In this document: positions 9,269-17,559 of the stretch, piece after piece
How the letters are laid out: each line of letters begins with the position of its first letter
How positions within the stretch are numbered: the stretch's first letter is position 1
Assembly (NCBI GenBank): GCA_964405435.1
Contig: CAYOOD010000035.1
Span: forward strand, 1-64,000
Direction of reading: 5' to 3'
DNA from: DVEG01 sp964405435
Lineage (GTDB): Bacteria; Cyanobacteriota; Cyanobacteriia; Cyanobacteriales; Oscillatoriaceae
Length of the DNA stretch: 64,000 nt
The notes under the pieces: model-generated
Seen by the model: only the letters and a program-made list of their open reading frames with translations
Database searches by the model: none
What the model was told of the DNA's origin: nothing
Translations under genes and position numbers: made by a program

Positions 9269-12013
9269 ATGGTCGATCTTTTTATTTCTTATTCGCGCAA
9301 GGATAAAGATTTTGTCAAAAACTTGCACGCGAGTTTTGCCAAAATCAATCGCGATATTTGGGTAGATTGGGAAGATATTCCTCTGACGGCAGATTGGCGC
9401 AAAGAAATGTATATCGGCATCGAGGAAGCTGACAATTTTGTCTTTATTATTTCTCCCGATTCGGTCGTCTCCCAGCCCTGCAAGGAGGAAATCGAACACG
9501 CCATCAAGCACAACAAGCGACTGGTGCCGGTGATGTACCGGAAGACGTCTTCTTCCTCCGTCCACCCGGTTCTGAGAAGCCTGAATTTTATCCCGTTTCA
9601 GGAAACCGATGATTTCGAGAGCGGGTTTCAGACTTTACTGAAGGCGATCGACACCGACCTGGACTATGTAAAAGGGCACACGCGGTTGCTGATGCGGGCG
9701 ATCGAGTGGGACAAAAAAGGTCAGGATCGCAGTTTTCTCTTGCGCGGTGTCGATTTAAAACACGCGAGAGAATGGTTGATGCAGGGGGTGGAAAAAGAAC
9801 CGAAGCCGACGCCCCTACAAACTCAGTATATTGTCAAAAGCGCTGAGGCTGAAACCAAACAAAATAAAAGGACAATTGCAGCAGTTGGGGCAGGATTGCT
9901 CGCGACGACTGGGCTGGCATTTGTGGCGCTCGTGTTGTATGATAAAGCGGAAAAAGGCTTTCACTTAGCCCGAGAGCAGCAAATTAAAGCGGAAATAAAG
10001 GAATTAGATTCTTTAAGTAAGACGACAGAATCGCTGTTTGTCTCGAATCAAAGGTTAGAATCGCTCGTCGCAGGAATTAGAGCGGGGAGAAAATTGCAAC
10101 AAGCCACCTGGGCACAAGGGGATGTAAAAATAAAGGAGCGAATTGTTACGGCGTTGCAGCCAGCGGTTGACTTTGCGAAAGAGCGCAATCGCTTGGAGGG
10201 GCATGAAGGGGGTGTCTGGGGGGTGAGTGTCTCGCCCGACGGCAACTTCATCGCCACGGGGAGCGATGACAACACCGTTAAACTCTGGAGCAAGGAGGGC
10301 GGGGAACTTCAAACATTCAAGGGGCATCAAGATTCGGTGAATAGTGTTGCTTTTTCTCCAAATGGTGAAATTATCGCCAGCGCCAGCAATGACAAAACGG
10401 TTAAGCTCTGGAATAGGCAAGGGCAGTTATTGGAAACGATCGCAGCCCACGGCGATCGCGTCAATAGCGTTGCTTTTTCTCCAAACGGCAAAATGATTGC
10501 CACCGCTAGCCATGATAAAACTGTCAAGCTCTGGGATATCCAAGGGAAATTATTAGAGACGATCGCGGCACACGGCGATCGCGTCAATAGCGTTGCTTTT
10601 TCTCCAAATGGCGAATTAATCGCTACGGCTAGCAATGACAGCACCGTCAAACTCTGGACTCTGAAAGGAAAGTTGGTGCGGGTGATAACCGGTCACGGCG
10701 ATCGCGTCAATAGCGTTGCTTTTTCTCCAAATGGCGAAACCCTGGTGACGTCCAGTTACGACCAAACTGCGAAACTTTGGGACATAAACGGGAAGGAACG
10801 CCGTTCTTTCAAGCAGGGCGATGCTGTCTTGAACGCGACTTTCAGCCCTGACGGCAAAATTATTGCCACTGCTGGTTTTAACAAAATTGTGCGGCTGTGG
10901 AACAGCGAAGGACGCCTTTTAGAGAGCCTAGAAGGACACGCCGATATTATTAACAGTCTCAGTTTCAGCCCCGACAGCAAAACTCTCGTGAGCGCCTCTA
11001 GCGATCAAAGCGCGAAAATCTGGCGAATTTACGGCACTGGAATCCCCGTGCTTCCCGGGCACGGCAGTTGGGTTTTGGGTACGAGTTTTTTTCCTGACGG
11101 CAAAAAGATTGTCAGCGGCTCTCGGGACAGGATTGTGAGAGTGTGGCAGCGGGACGGAACATTCCTCAACTCTTTTAACAATAACAGCGAGGTTCTCAAT
11201 CTGAGTGTCAGCCCCGACAGCCAAATTATTGCGACTGCTTCTGCCGACGCGACGGCAAAACTCTGGACTCCTGAAGGGCAATTGCTGAAAACTCTCGAGG
11301 GGCATAAAGATTGGGTGTCGGGGGTCAGTTTCAGCTCCGACGAGCAGACGATCGCGACGGCGAGTTTTGACAAAACTGCGAAACTGTGGAATCTTGACGG
11401 GACGGAGTTGAAAACTCTCCGGGGGCACAGCGGGTGGGTGTGGTCGATTAGTTTCTCTCCCGACGGGAAAGCGATCGCGACGGGCAGCGGCGACAATACG
11501 GTTAAGCTCTGGAACCGCGAGGGAAAGCTTATCAATACTCTCAAGGGGCATAAAGGAACGGTTGGCAGCCTAAATTTCAGCCCCAATGGGCAAATGATTG
11601 CCTCGGCTTCTGATGATAAAACTGTCAAACTTTGGAAGCTTGACGGCACGCTAGTCAGGACTTTAGAGGGACACGGCGGCGCAGTTTGGGACGTGAGTTT
11701 TTCTCCCGACGGCAAAACGATCGCGACGGCTTCGGCGGATAAAACTGTCAAACTCTGGAATCTTGACGGCACGCTGCGACATACTTTATCGGGGCACGGC
11801 GATGGCGTTTGGGGTTTGAGTTTTAGCGAAGATGGCAAGACGCTCGCTTCTGCCAGTAAGGATAACAAAGTGATTCTCTGGAATGTACAGCAGGCGGGAG
11901 AGTTAGAGGATTTGCTGGCACGCGGTTGCGCTTGGGCGCGGGATTATTTGAAGACGAATCCGAATGTTTCGTCGAGCGATCGCCCTCTTTGTGATGGCGT
12001 CGGCGGAAAGTAA
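9269..12013 (+). CDS. TIR-transmembrane-WD40 protein (14 WD repeats), copy 2
   Basis: Paralogue of the preceding gene, 914 residues, same order: TIR (LFISYSRKDKDFV; SQPCKEEIEHA with the catalytic-position Glu), hydrophobic helix (AVGAGLLATTGLAFVALVLY), a linker containing SLVAGIRAGRKLQQATWAQG, 14 WD40 repeats and the C-terminal tail CAWARDYLKTNP. TIR domains of the two copies are nearly identical, while the propellers differ more. Repeats 3-5 share an almost unchanged DNA block at 10451, 10574 and 10697, exactly 123 bases apart, so blades were duplicated recently. An in-frame GTG at 9260 is possible, but ATG 9269 preserves the usual TIR N-terminus. It follows copy 1 by about 90 bases and may be co-transcribed. 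Catalysis and ligand are inferred, not shown. Confidence 0.9.
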   Translation: MVDLFISYSRKDKDFVKNLHASFAKINRDIWVDWEDIPLTADWRKEMYIGIEEADNFVFIISPDSVVSQPCKEEIEHAIKHNKRLVPVMYRKTSSSSVHPVLRSLNFIPFQETDDFESGFQTLLKAIDTDLDYVKGHTRLLMRAIEWDKKGQDRSFLLRGVDLKHAREWLMQGVEKEPKPTPLQTQYIVKSAEAETKQNKRTIAAVGAGLLATTGLAFVALVLYDKAEKGFHLAREQQIKAEIKELDSLSKTTESLFVSNQRLESLVAGIRAGRKLQQATWAQGDVKIKERIVTALQPAVDFAKERNRLEGHEGGVWGVSVSPDGNFIATGSDDNTVKLWSKEGGELQTFKGHQDSVNSVAFSPNGEIIASASNDKTVKLWNRQGQLLETIAAHGDRVNSVAFSPNGKMIATASHDKTVKLWDIQGKLLETIAAHGDRVNSVAFSPNGELIATASNDSTVKLWTLKGKLVRVITGHGDRVNSVAFSPNGETLVTSSYDQTAKLWDINGKERRSFKQGDAVLNATFSPDGKIIATAGFNKIVRLWNSEGRLLESLEGHADIINSLSFSPDSKTLVSASSDQSAKIWRIYGTGIPVLPGHGSWVLGTSFFPDGKKIVSGSRDRIVRVWQRDGTFLNSFNNNSEVLNLSVSPDSQIIATASADATAKLWTPEGQLLKTLEGHKDWVSGVSFSSDEQTIATASFDKTAKLWNLDGTELKTLRGHSGWVWSISFSPDGKAIATGSGDNTVKLWNREGKLINTLKGHKGTVGSLNFSPNGQMIASASDDKTVKLWKLDGTLVRTLEGHGGAVWDVSFSPDGKTIATASADKTVKLWNLDGTLRHTLSGHGDGVWGLSFSEDGKTLASASKDNKVILWNVQQAGELEDLLARGCAWARDYLKTNPNVSSSDRPLCDGVGGK

Positions 12014-12039
12014 GGGGATTCGTAACTGGTTCGGATTTA

Positions 12040-12215
12040 TTTTTTTAGAAACCCGATGATTTTGACAGTTAAGCACTTAATCGATGCGATCGCTGCCGAT
12101 TGAACTTGCGTCAAGGAGCATACCCGCTTGCTGAGGCGCACAATTGAGGGGGGAGAAAAAAGAACGCGACCAGAGTGTTTTTCAAAGCGGTGAAGAAAAT
12201 TAGATGCAGCACGAA
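12040..12215 (+). pseudogene. Decayed fragment of a third TIR gene
   Basis: The DNA from GAAACCCGATGATTTTGACA onward aligns with the TIR-to-linker region of the two genes upstream. In one frame it reads VKEHTRLLRRTIEGGEK, against VKGHTRLLMRAIEWDKK in copy 2. The frame is interrupted by stops and small indels and neither the TIR start nor the WD40 part is present. It lies directly after copy 2 in the same orientation, so it is a relic of a third tandem copy. Confidence 0.75.
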
Positions 12216-12478
12216 ATTGAACGATATAAAACTGCAAGTAAACAATCAGCTATAGCGTTTTTCTGTGAGTCTTGAAACTTCAGAAATCCGGTTTCTGTAC
12301 TGCGAGGGTGCCCCCGGAAGAATCCCATTTCAATGGGTTTTTCAGTCCAGCCGCTTACCAATTAAAGAGAACCGATATAGCGTTTTTCTGGAAAATTTTC
12401 CGGGGCATTTGACCTGATTGAAAGAAACACTCCTACCTGCAAGATTTGTTTCTCAAGGGGAGCGTACCTTTTTTTATT
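12216..12478. other. Intergenic region with recurrent TATAGCGTTTTTC motif
   Basis: No gene is seen. TATAGCGTTTTTCTG occurs at about 12251 and again at about 12375; the same core TATAGCGTTTTTC appears at about 51011. The motif is near genes on either strand, so its role is unclear. Confidence 0.35.
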
Positions 12479-13396
12479 CTAACTCAGTGTTGCAAAAAAC
12501 TCGGCCACGCTGGCGACAAATTCAGACGTCGATTCATAGGGCAGAACATTTCGCCCGGAAATAGTGCGTCCCTGCCCGTTTGGCAGGTATTCCAGATATT
12601 TAGAAAGTCGCTGGATGGGGGGTTCTTGCTTGCCTTCGCGGCTGATGTTCGTCGAGGCTTCTCCGACGAGGACGAGAGTGGGTTGGGAAATCGAGGCGAT
12701 CGCGGGCTGGTAATTTTGCCGCCAAAACCCAGCCAAAAAGGAAAAAACGGCATGGCGCGTGTCTGGATTGGCTGCCCCTTTTTCCAACGTCTCCAACCAT
12801 TCCGCATCGACACTCTTCACATTTCCGAATAACTGTTTAATTGAAAATGACTGCAAAAATTGACGGCGGCGGGCATAGCGGTAAAAGGCGCTTCCCAGGG
12901 GGGAATCGAAGAGATTCCAAGAAAGTTTGTGCTGCCAAGCGGGGGTTTCTTTGGTCATTATAGCCCAACCGGGAGGGCCGCTCAAAACTAGGGCGCGAAT
13001 TTTATCGGGGGCAGCCTGCGCGAGGCAGACAGCGACGGGCATTAGCGCGCCTTGGGCGATCGCGATCGCGGGGTTTTGCACGACAGTTTCTATGAAGAAT
13101 TCGAGTTGCTCTGCCCAATCCGCAGGAGTGTAAGCAATGCGGGGTTTGTCGCTCTCTCCGCAGCCGAGCAAATCGGGATTGTAAATCGGGTTGCGATAGC
13201 CTTTGGCGTACCATTCGCGGCAAAACCGCTGCCAAAATTGACGCGACAGTCCGACGCCGATAGGATGGATTAAAACCAGGGGAATTCCTTCGGCGGCTGA
13301 ATCAGTTGGGACGTGCGCGGTGTAAGCGCAGCGATAGCCTTTCCAGGTGTAAAATTGTGTTTCTGGGGTAGATGCTGTTGGGTTTGAGAGTACCAT
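12479..13396 (-). CDS. Alpha/beta-hydrolase-fold protein lacking the nucleophile Ser
   Basis: A 305-residue protein with the order of an alpha/beta hydrolase: strand plus oxyanion region (LVLIHPIGVGLSRQFWQRF), the NPDLLGCGESDKP turn and a late LVLVGEAS strand. At the nucleophile elbow, where G-x-S-x-G is expected, it reads IAIAQGALMP: Gln replaces Ser. If the alignment is right the protein is not an ordinary serine hydrolase. It sits upstream of nothing obvious, with a metallo-hydrolase-fold gene next to it on the same strand. Function unknown. Confidence 0.75.
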   Translation of the reverse strand: MVLSNPTASTPETQFYTWKGYRCAYTAHVPTDSAAEGIPLVLIHPIGVGLSRQFWQRFCREWYAKGYRNPIYNPDLLGCGESDKPRIAYTPADWAEQLEFFIETVVQNPAIAIAQGALMPVAVCLAQAAPDKIRALVLSGPPGWAIMTKETPAWQHKLSWNLFDSPLGSAFYRYARRRQFLQSFSIKQLFGNVKSVDAEWLETLEKGAANPDTRHAVFSFLAGFWRQNYQPAIASISQPTLVLVGEASTNISREGKQEPPIQRLSKYLEYLPNGQGRTISGRNVLPYESTSEFVASVAEFFATLS

Positions 13397-13467
13397 ATTT
13401 GGGGTTGTAAATTAGTTTTTTCCCTTCCCTCGGAGGGAAGGGGGGTTAGGGGTGTTAGGTTTTTCTA

Positions 13468-14247
13468 TCAATTGACAGAGGCGGGTTTCGCGAGTGATAC
13501 CTCGAAGGGTTCGCCCGGGTTCGGCTCGATGACTCGCGTTTTCAGATCGTGTCTGGCTAGGAGCGATCGAAAATCTTCAATATTGCCGCGATCGCGCACC
13601 ACTGACATCAGCAATCCCTCAAAAACCACGTCGCCGCCGGCTGCTGTAGGAAGCATCACTTGCGGTTGCAGCCATTTAGCCAACTCTAGAGCGCTCTGAG
13701 AGCCTTTAATAATTGGCCCAATTAAGGGCAGCGCCAGGTCGATTAGCGGCACGATCGCCACATCTACAGGCGCTTCCTGTTTCAGGGAGGGAGAGTGATT
13801 CCCGTGCGGCTCGTAGTAAATCTTGATGCCGGTTGACAATTCTGCAATCAGATAGCCGTTTTCTACCAAAGCTGGGCCAATCGGCGAACCAGGAACGGCT
13901 TTGATTTCGATTTTTTCGCCGAGGTTGTAGGTGCCGCCGTGCGCGAGGGCAGTTACTCGAGTGTAACCCAATTCTTGCACGACTTTGGCCGCATTGGCAG
14001 AGGCAACCACGGGAATATTGCGATCGAGTTTTTTCAGGGTGGGGGGGTGCGCGTGATCTTCCAAGCCCTGCGACAGGAGAATCAGGTCTATGTTCTGCGG
14101 AATCGGGCGCTCTGTACGGCGATCGCCCTTAAACAGCCAAGGGAGGTTGCCAAAAACCAAAGGGCCAACTAACCAGGGATCGATCAGGATGCGCTTTTGT
14201 CCCAGTTCGAGGAGCCAAGTGTTACTGTCCAACCAAGTCAGTTGCAT
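13468..14247 (-). CDS. MBL-fold (UlaG-like) metallo-hydrolase family protein
   Basis: The 259-residue product begins MQLTWLDSNTWLLELGQKRI and continues to ILIDPWLVG, the usual start of UlaG-like beta-lactamase-fold proteins. The metal motif HxHxDH is only partly kept: the region reads LLSQGLEDHAHPPTL, so the first His of the motif is replaced. A later EPHGNHSP segment may provide another ligand. Cyanobacteria and plants share a family of such proteins with unclear substrate. It probably follows the alpha/beta gene in the same orientation with a gap of about 70 bases. Confidence 0.75.
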   Translation of the reverse strand: MQLTWLDSNTWLLELGQKRILIDPWLVGPLVFGNLPWLFKGDRRTERPIPQNIDLILLSQGLEDHAHPPTLKKLDRNIPVVASANAAKVVQELGYTRVTALAHGGTYNLGEKIEIKAVPGSPIGPALVENGYLIAELSTGIKIYYEPHGNHSPSLKQEAPVDVAIVPLIDLALPLIGPIIKGSQSALELAKWLQPQVMLPTAAGGDVVFEGLLMSVVRDRGNIEDFRSLLARHDLKTRVIEPNPGEPFEVSLAKPASVN

Positions 14248-14525
14248 GGCGTTTGTAAAAATTAAACTTTTCTTTATTTTAACGGAATCCAGTTGTGGCA
14301 GTGCAGCGAAAAGCGGTGAAATCTCTAGATTGTCGTTTCTTGGCGCTTTCCTGCCAGGTCAATGACTTCCCAACCGATTAAAAACAAGCAATTGGACTTG
14401 AAACAAGCGAGAATATTGCCATTTCAGAAATTTAAAAAAACAGCAAAATAATCGAGCGATCGCTGCCACGGGAACGGCTGCACCCGCTAAAATACGATTG
14501 GATTCACTCAACCTTCCGAGCCAGC

Positions 14526-14954
14526 ATGAGCGAACAGATAGAATTCACGGGCGGCTGTTTGTGCGGCAAAATCCGCTATCACATCTTGGGAAAACCTCTC
14601 ATAGTCGGCAACTGCCACTGCAGTATATGCCGCCGTTTCACTGGCAGTGCTTTTGCAACTTGGGCAGCATTTAATCGCGAGAATTTTACTTTCACGAGCG
14701 GGGAACCCTCCCGGTTTTCATACTCTCCCAAGGCAACGCGATTGTTTTGCGATCGCTGCGGCAGTTCTGTAGGAGCTGAAGCCGCCGATTATCCGAGTAT
14801 CATCGGGATTTTCACTGGCAGCACCGACAATCCCGATGATTTCCCTCCCCAATTTCACCAGTGGACGTCGAACCGGCTCAGTTGGCTGCATGTTAACGAT
14901 GACTTGCCCGATTATCGGGAATTTCCCAATAGTAGCGCACCCGCCCAAGGGTAA
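14526..14954 (+). CDS. GFA/CENP-V domain protein (glutathione-dependent formaldehyde-activating family)
   Basis: A 142-residue protein with the zinc-binding cysteines of the GFA fold: GGCLCGKIRY (about 9-18), CHCSICRR (about 34-41) and FCDRCGSSV (about 74-82). These arrange two zinc sites as in Gfa, which helps combine formaldehyde with glutathione; most homologues have no proven substrate. Start ATG follows CGAGCCAGC with no strong Shine-Dalgarno. The closest neighbour on the plus strand is the PHP gene, 85 bases away. Confidence 0.85.
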   Translation: MSEQIEFTGGCLCGKIRYHILGKPLIVGNCHCSICRRFTGSAFATWAAFNRENFTFTSGEPSRFSYSPKATRLFCDRCGSSVGAEAADYPSIIGIFTGSTDNPDDFPPQFHQWTSNRLSWLHVNDDLPDYREFPNSSAPAQG

Positions 14955-15038
14955 GGCGTTTGGCGCTTGTCTGCTTGTCAATAGCGATCGCGAGCCCGAT
15001 TGCGCTATCACTTTCTCTATCGCTTTCACACAGGAAAA

Positions 15039-15851
15039 ATGCTCGACTTACACGCTCACACGACCTATTCTGACGGAACTCTCACTCCGAGAGAACTCGT
15101 CCGAGCTGCGGCTTTGGCGGGGGTTCGCGCCCTGGCAATTACCGATCACGACAGCCTGAATGGCTGGGATGAGGCGCTAGCAGCAGCGCGAGAGTGCGAT
15201 TTAGAAATCGTTCCCGGCATTGAATTGAGTACCGTTCACAACGAGAGATCGCTGCACATTTTAGGCTTTTATCCCAATCGGGACAAGCTCAACGAACCGC
15301 TGCGCGATCGTCAACAAGGGCGCAAGCGCCGCGCCCGTGAAATGGCAGCCAAATTAGCCGAATTGGGCTACCCGATCGAATTGCCCGATATGGGGGACGA
15401 CATGGCACCCGGTCGCCCGCACATCGCTACCGCACTGCTGAGAGCCGGATACGTTCAATCAACTCGCGAAGCATTCGATCGCTGGTTGCGCGATGATGGC
15501 CCTGCCTACGTTCATTATGACAAATTCTCTATTTCTGAAGGAATTTCTTTGCTGCGTTCCTGCGGAGCAGTTCCCGTTTGGGCGCACCCCTACTTATTCC
15601 GAGGCGGTGCCGTTGAGGATGTCCTCAAAGAATTAGTAGAGGCAGGTTTGATGGGGGTAGAAGTCTACCATCCCAACCACACCCTCAAAGAAGTTCACAA
15701 GTTAGAAAAACTGTGCGCCGAGTATGGTTTGCTGATGACAGGCGGCAGCGACTATCACGGACCGAGTTCGGATGGCTCTGTTCTCAACATGCTGCACCTG
15801 TCGCTCTCTTTGCTCGAACCCGTCAAACAAGCCGCCCGCAGTTTGGGATAG
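15039..15851 (+). CDS. PHP-domain phosphoesterase (RNase AM/YciV-like)
   Basis: A 270-residue protein with all PHP metal motifs: MLDLHAHTTYSDGTL (motif I), AITDHDSLNG (motif II), a PGIELST glutamate, AHPYLF and the GSDYHGPS end motif. Homologues cleave 3',5'-nucleoside bisphosphates or trim 5' ends of RNA; which applies here is not visible. I chose ATG 15039, since the preceding AGGAAAA lies 4 bases upstream and it begins exactly at the PHP motif; the frame is open from 15000. It converges on the parvulin gene. Confidence 0.85.
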   Translation: MLDLHAHTTYSDGTLTPRELVRAAALAGVRALAITDHDSLNGWDEALAAARECDLEIVPGIELSTVHNERSLHILGFYPNRDKLNEPLRDRQQGRKRRAREMAAKLAELGYPIELPDMGDDMAPGRPHIATALLRAGYVQSTREAFDRWLRDDGPAYVHYDKFSISEGISLLRSCGAVPVWAHPYLFRGGAVEDVLKELVEAGLMGVEVYHPNHTLKEVHKLEKLCAEYGLLMTGGSDYHGPSSDGSVLNMLHLSLSLLEPVKQAARSLG

Positions 15852-15948
15852 AGCGTTAGAAATCACCCAAAGAAACCCCGTTTCTAGGATGATTTCTTCT
15901 TTCTCCCCCTCTCTACTCAGCACGACGCAATAGCCACTTTCACTCCCC

Positions 15949-15981
15949 CTCTCCCCGTCAACCGGGCGGGGGGATTGACGG
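15949..15981. terminator. Possible hairpin between convergent genes
   Basis: CCCGTCAA and TTGACGGG flank a G-rich loop of about 13 bases between the PHP and parvulin genes, which end on opposite strands. No U-tract is evident, so the terminator role is weak. Confidence 0.3.
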
Positions 15982-15983
15982 GA

Positions 15984-16742
15984 TTACTGCACTTCTAATT
16001 TAATGCTCATCTTTTGCAGTTTTTCTTGCAACCAGCGATCGAAGAGTTGATTCTCTAAATCCCGTTTTAATTGTCCTTCTAGGGAGGCTGGCATGAAATG
16101 TTCGACGCGAAACAGACAGAAGCGCCCGTCAAGTTCCAAAGGACCAATTAAATCGCCGGTTTTGGCGGCACCAACAGCCGTTTTTAACGCTTCTGGAAGC
16201 TGCGCGAGCGGAATCGGTCCCATGATGCCATTGACGACTCTATCTTCTGCGATCGAATGCTGTTTTGCTAGGGCTTCAAATTGGCTCGACTTGGCCAAAA
16301 TATCTTTTTTTAGAAGCTCAGCGAATTCTTTTTCGTTGACAATAATGCGGGAGAGAACTACTCTATCTAAAAGGGGTTTTTGTTCTTCAAAATAGGCGGA
16401 TACTCTCGGCTCAGTTATTTCAGTTTTGAGCGCCTCTACTTTGAGAGCAAAAGCAATTTGATTGTGCAAGTCTGCGTAAGTCATTCCGCTGGATTTCAGC
16501 CATTGCGTGAAGCGAGTTTGATCGGTTAATTGGCTCTGCAAGCGAAAGTCTATGATGGCTTGCTCGACTCGGAAGGGATCGCCCTGAATGTCTTCTCTAG
16601 CTTCTAGGGTTTTTTCGAGAACATAGGGGCGCAAAATATCGGCAAATAGCTGCTGCAATTTTCCCGAACTGCGGAGATATTTTAAGGCTTGGCTCAGAGA
16701 AATCGACTCGCCATCGACTGTTAAAAAAGGAATGGATTCCAT
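15984..16742 (-). CDS. Parvulin-type peptidyl-prolyl cis-trans isomerase
   Basis: A 252-residue protein with an N-terminal helical SurA-like chaperone half and a C-terminal parvulin domain (about 120-225: LSRIIVNEKEFAELLKK, FEALAKQHSI, NGIMGPIPLAQLP). It has no signal peptide, so it appears cytoplasmic, unlike SurA. In cyanobacteria such proteins often accompany peptide-export genes, but none lies next to it here. Start ATG 16742 is followed by an acidic N-terminus MESIPFLTVDGE. Confidence 0.8.
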   Translation of the reverse strand: MESIPFLTVDGESISLSQALKYLRSSGKLQQLFADILRPYVLEKTLEAREDIQGDPFRVEQAIIDFRLQSQLTDQTRFTQWLKSSGMTYADLHNQIAFALKVEALKTEITEPRVSAYFEEQKPLLDRVVLSRIIVNEKEFAELLKKDILAKSSQFEALAKQHSIAEDRVVNGIMGPIPLAQLPEALKTAVGAAKTGDLIGPLELDGRFCLFRVEHFMPASLEGQLKRDLENQLFDRWLQEKLQKMSIKLEVQ

Positions 16743-17107
16743 CGGTGATACTGTTTCCTAGACTAATCGGCTAAACTAGCCCGCCGTTTCCCAAGGGAGG
16801 CGGCGAACCCCAATCGCACTACCAGTTTAATACTATAGCGCGTCTAAATGATTTGTGAAATTTTTTAGGGTGCTGCCCGCCAATTATTTTACAATTCTTT
16901 GAAAAGCGTTATATTTCTGTTGCGATTGGCTGCAGGCTGCCCCGCAGCGCGTCAAAGGGCTAGTGCGGGGCGGGGCGGCTGGTGAGGCGCTCGGCAATCT
17001 CAGCAGCCGCAGGTTGTCACCGCGCCGCGCGCGATCGCTGTTTGCGTATGATTAAAGTATGCTGAATTTTTAGTCCCTACGGCTACTTGCCAGACAAGCG
17101 CGATCGC
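16743..17107. other. Intergenic region, no gene seen
   Basis: GC-rich low-complexity sequence (GGGGCGGGGCGG) and an A/T-rich part with TATAGCGCG. No ORF, RNA or clear hairpin supported. Confidence 0.35.
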
Positions 17108-17317
17108 ATGACACCCAAAACCCCTGCCGAATTTGAGTATTTAATCCGCAAAACCGTGACTTATTTGCAATTTCACGACGACGATGCGGCGAAAGAAATC
17201 GCTGCCCAGTGGCAGCAAGTTCTCCAGCAAATCCAGATGATGAAACGGCAGGCGAAAAAAGCTGGATTGCCGCCAAAGAGCGAGGGGAGAAGGGGGGAGG
17301 GGGAGAGGGAAAAATGA
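17108..17317 (+). CDS. Small conserved-looking cyanobacterial protein
   Basis: A 69-residue protein beginning MTPKTPAEFEYLIRK, helical with a short basic C-terminal tail (AKKAGLPPKSEGRR). I started at ATG 17108; the frame is also open from TTG 17087. No family recognised and no strong Shine-Dalgarno. It is short enough that a false ORF cannot be excluded. Confidence 0.45.
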   Translation: MTPKTPAEFEYLIRKTVTYLQFHDDDAAKEIAAQWQQVLQQIQMMKRQAKKAGLPPKSEGRRGEGEREK

Positions 17318-17559
17318 ACTTCGATTGCACTCGCACAAAAACTAATTTGCCCTAACTTTTTTATCGAAAGGCTGAGATCGCTCGATTGCGAACGGGAATG
17401 TAGAGATTTCTCGAAAATCGGCACAATCGATCGCCAAACTGGCACATCCCAGACGCTCTCGCTGGCTGGATTTGTATATTAAGTGTAATATCTCATATAT
17501 AAAGAGGAATCTCAAGGGGCTGCACCTGCTATTTCATCCATCCTTGCAAATAAATACCT

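Noticed and set aside
10327..11868. Tandem repeats as a CRISPR array
   Set aside because: The repeats are coding WD40 blades with a 123-base period and no spacers of equal length.
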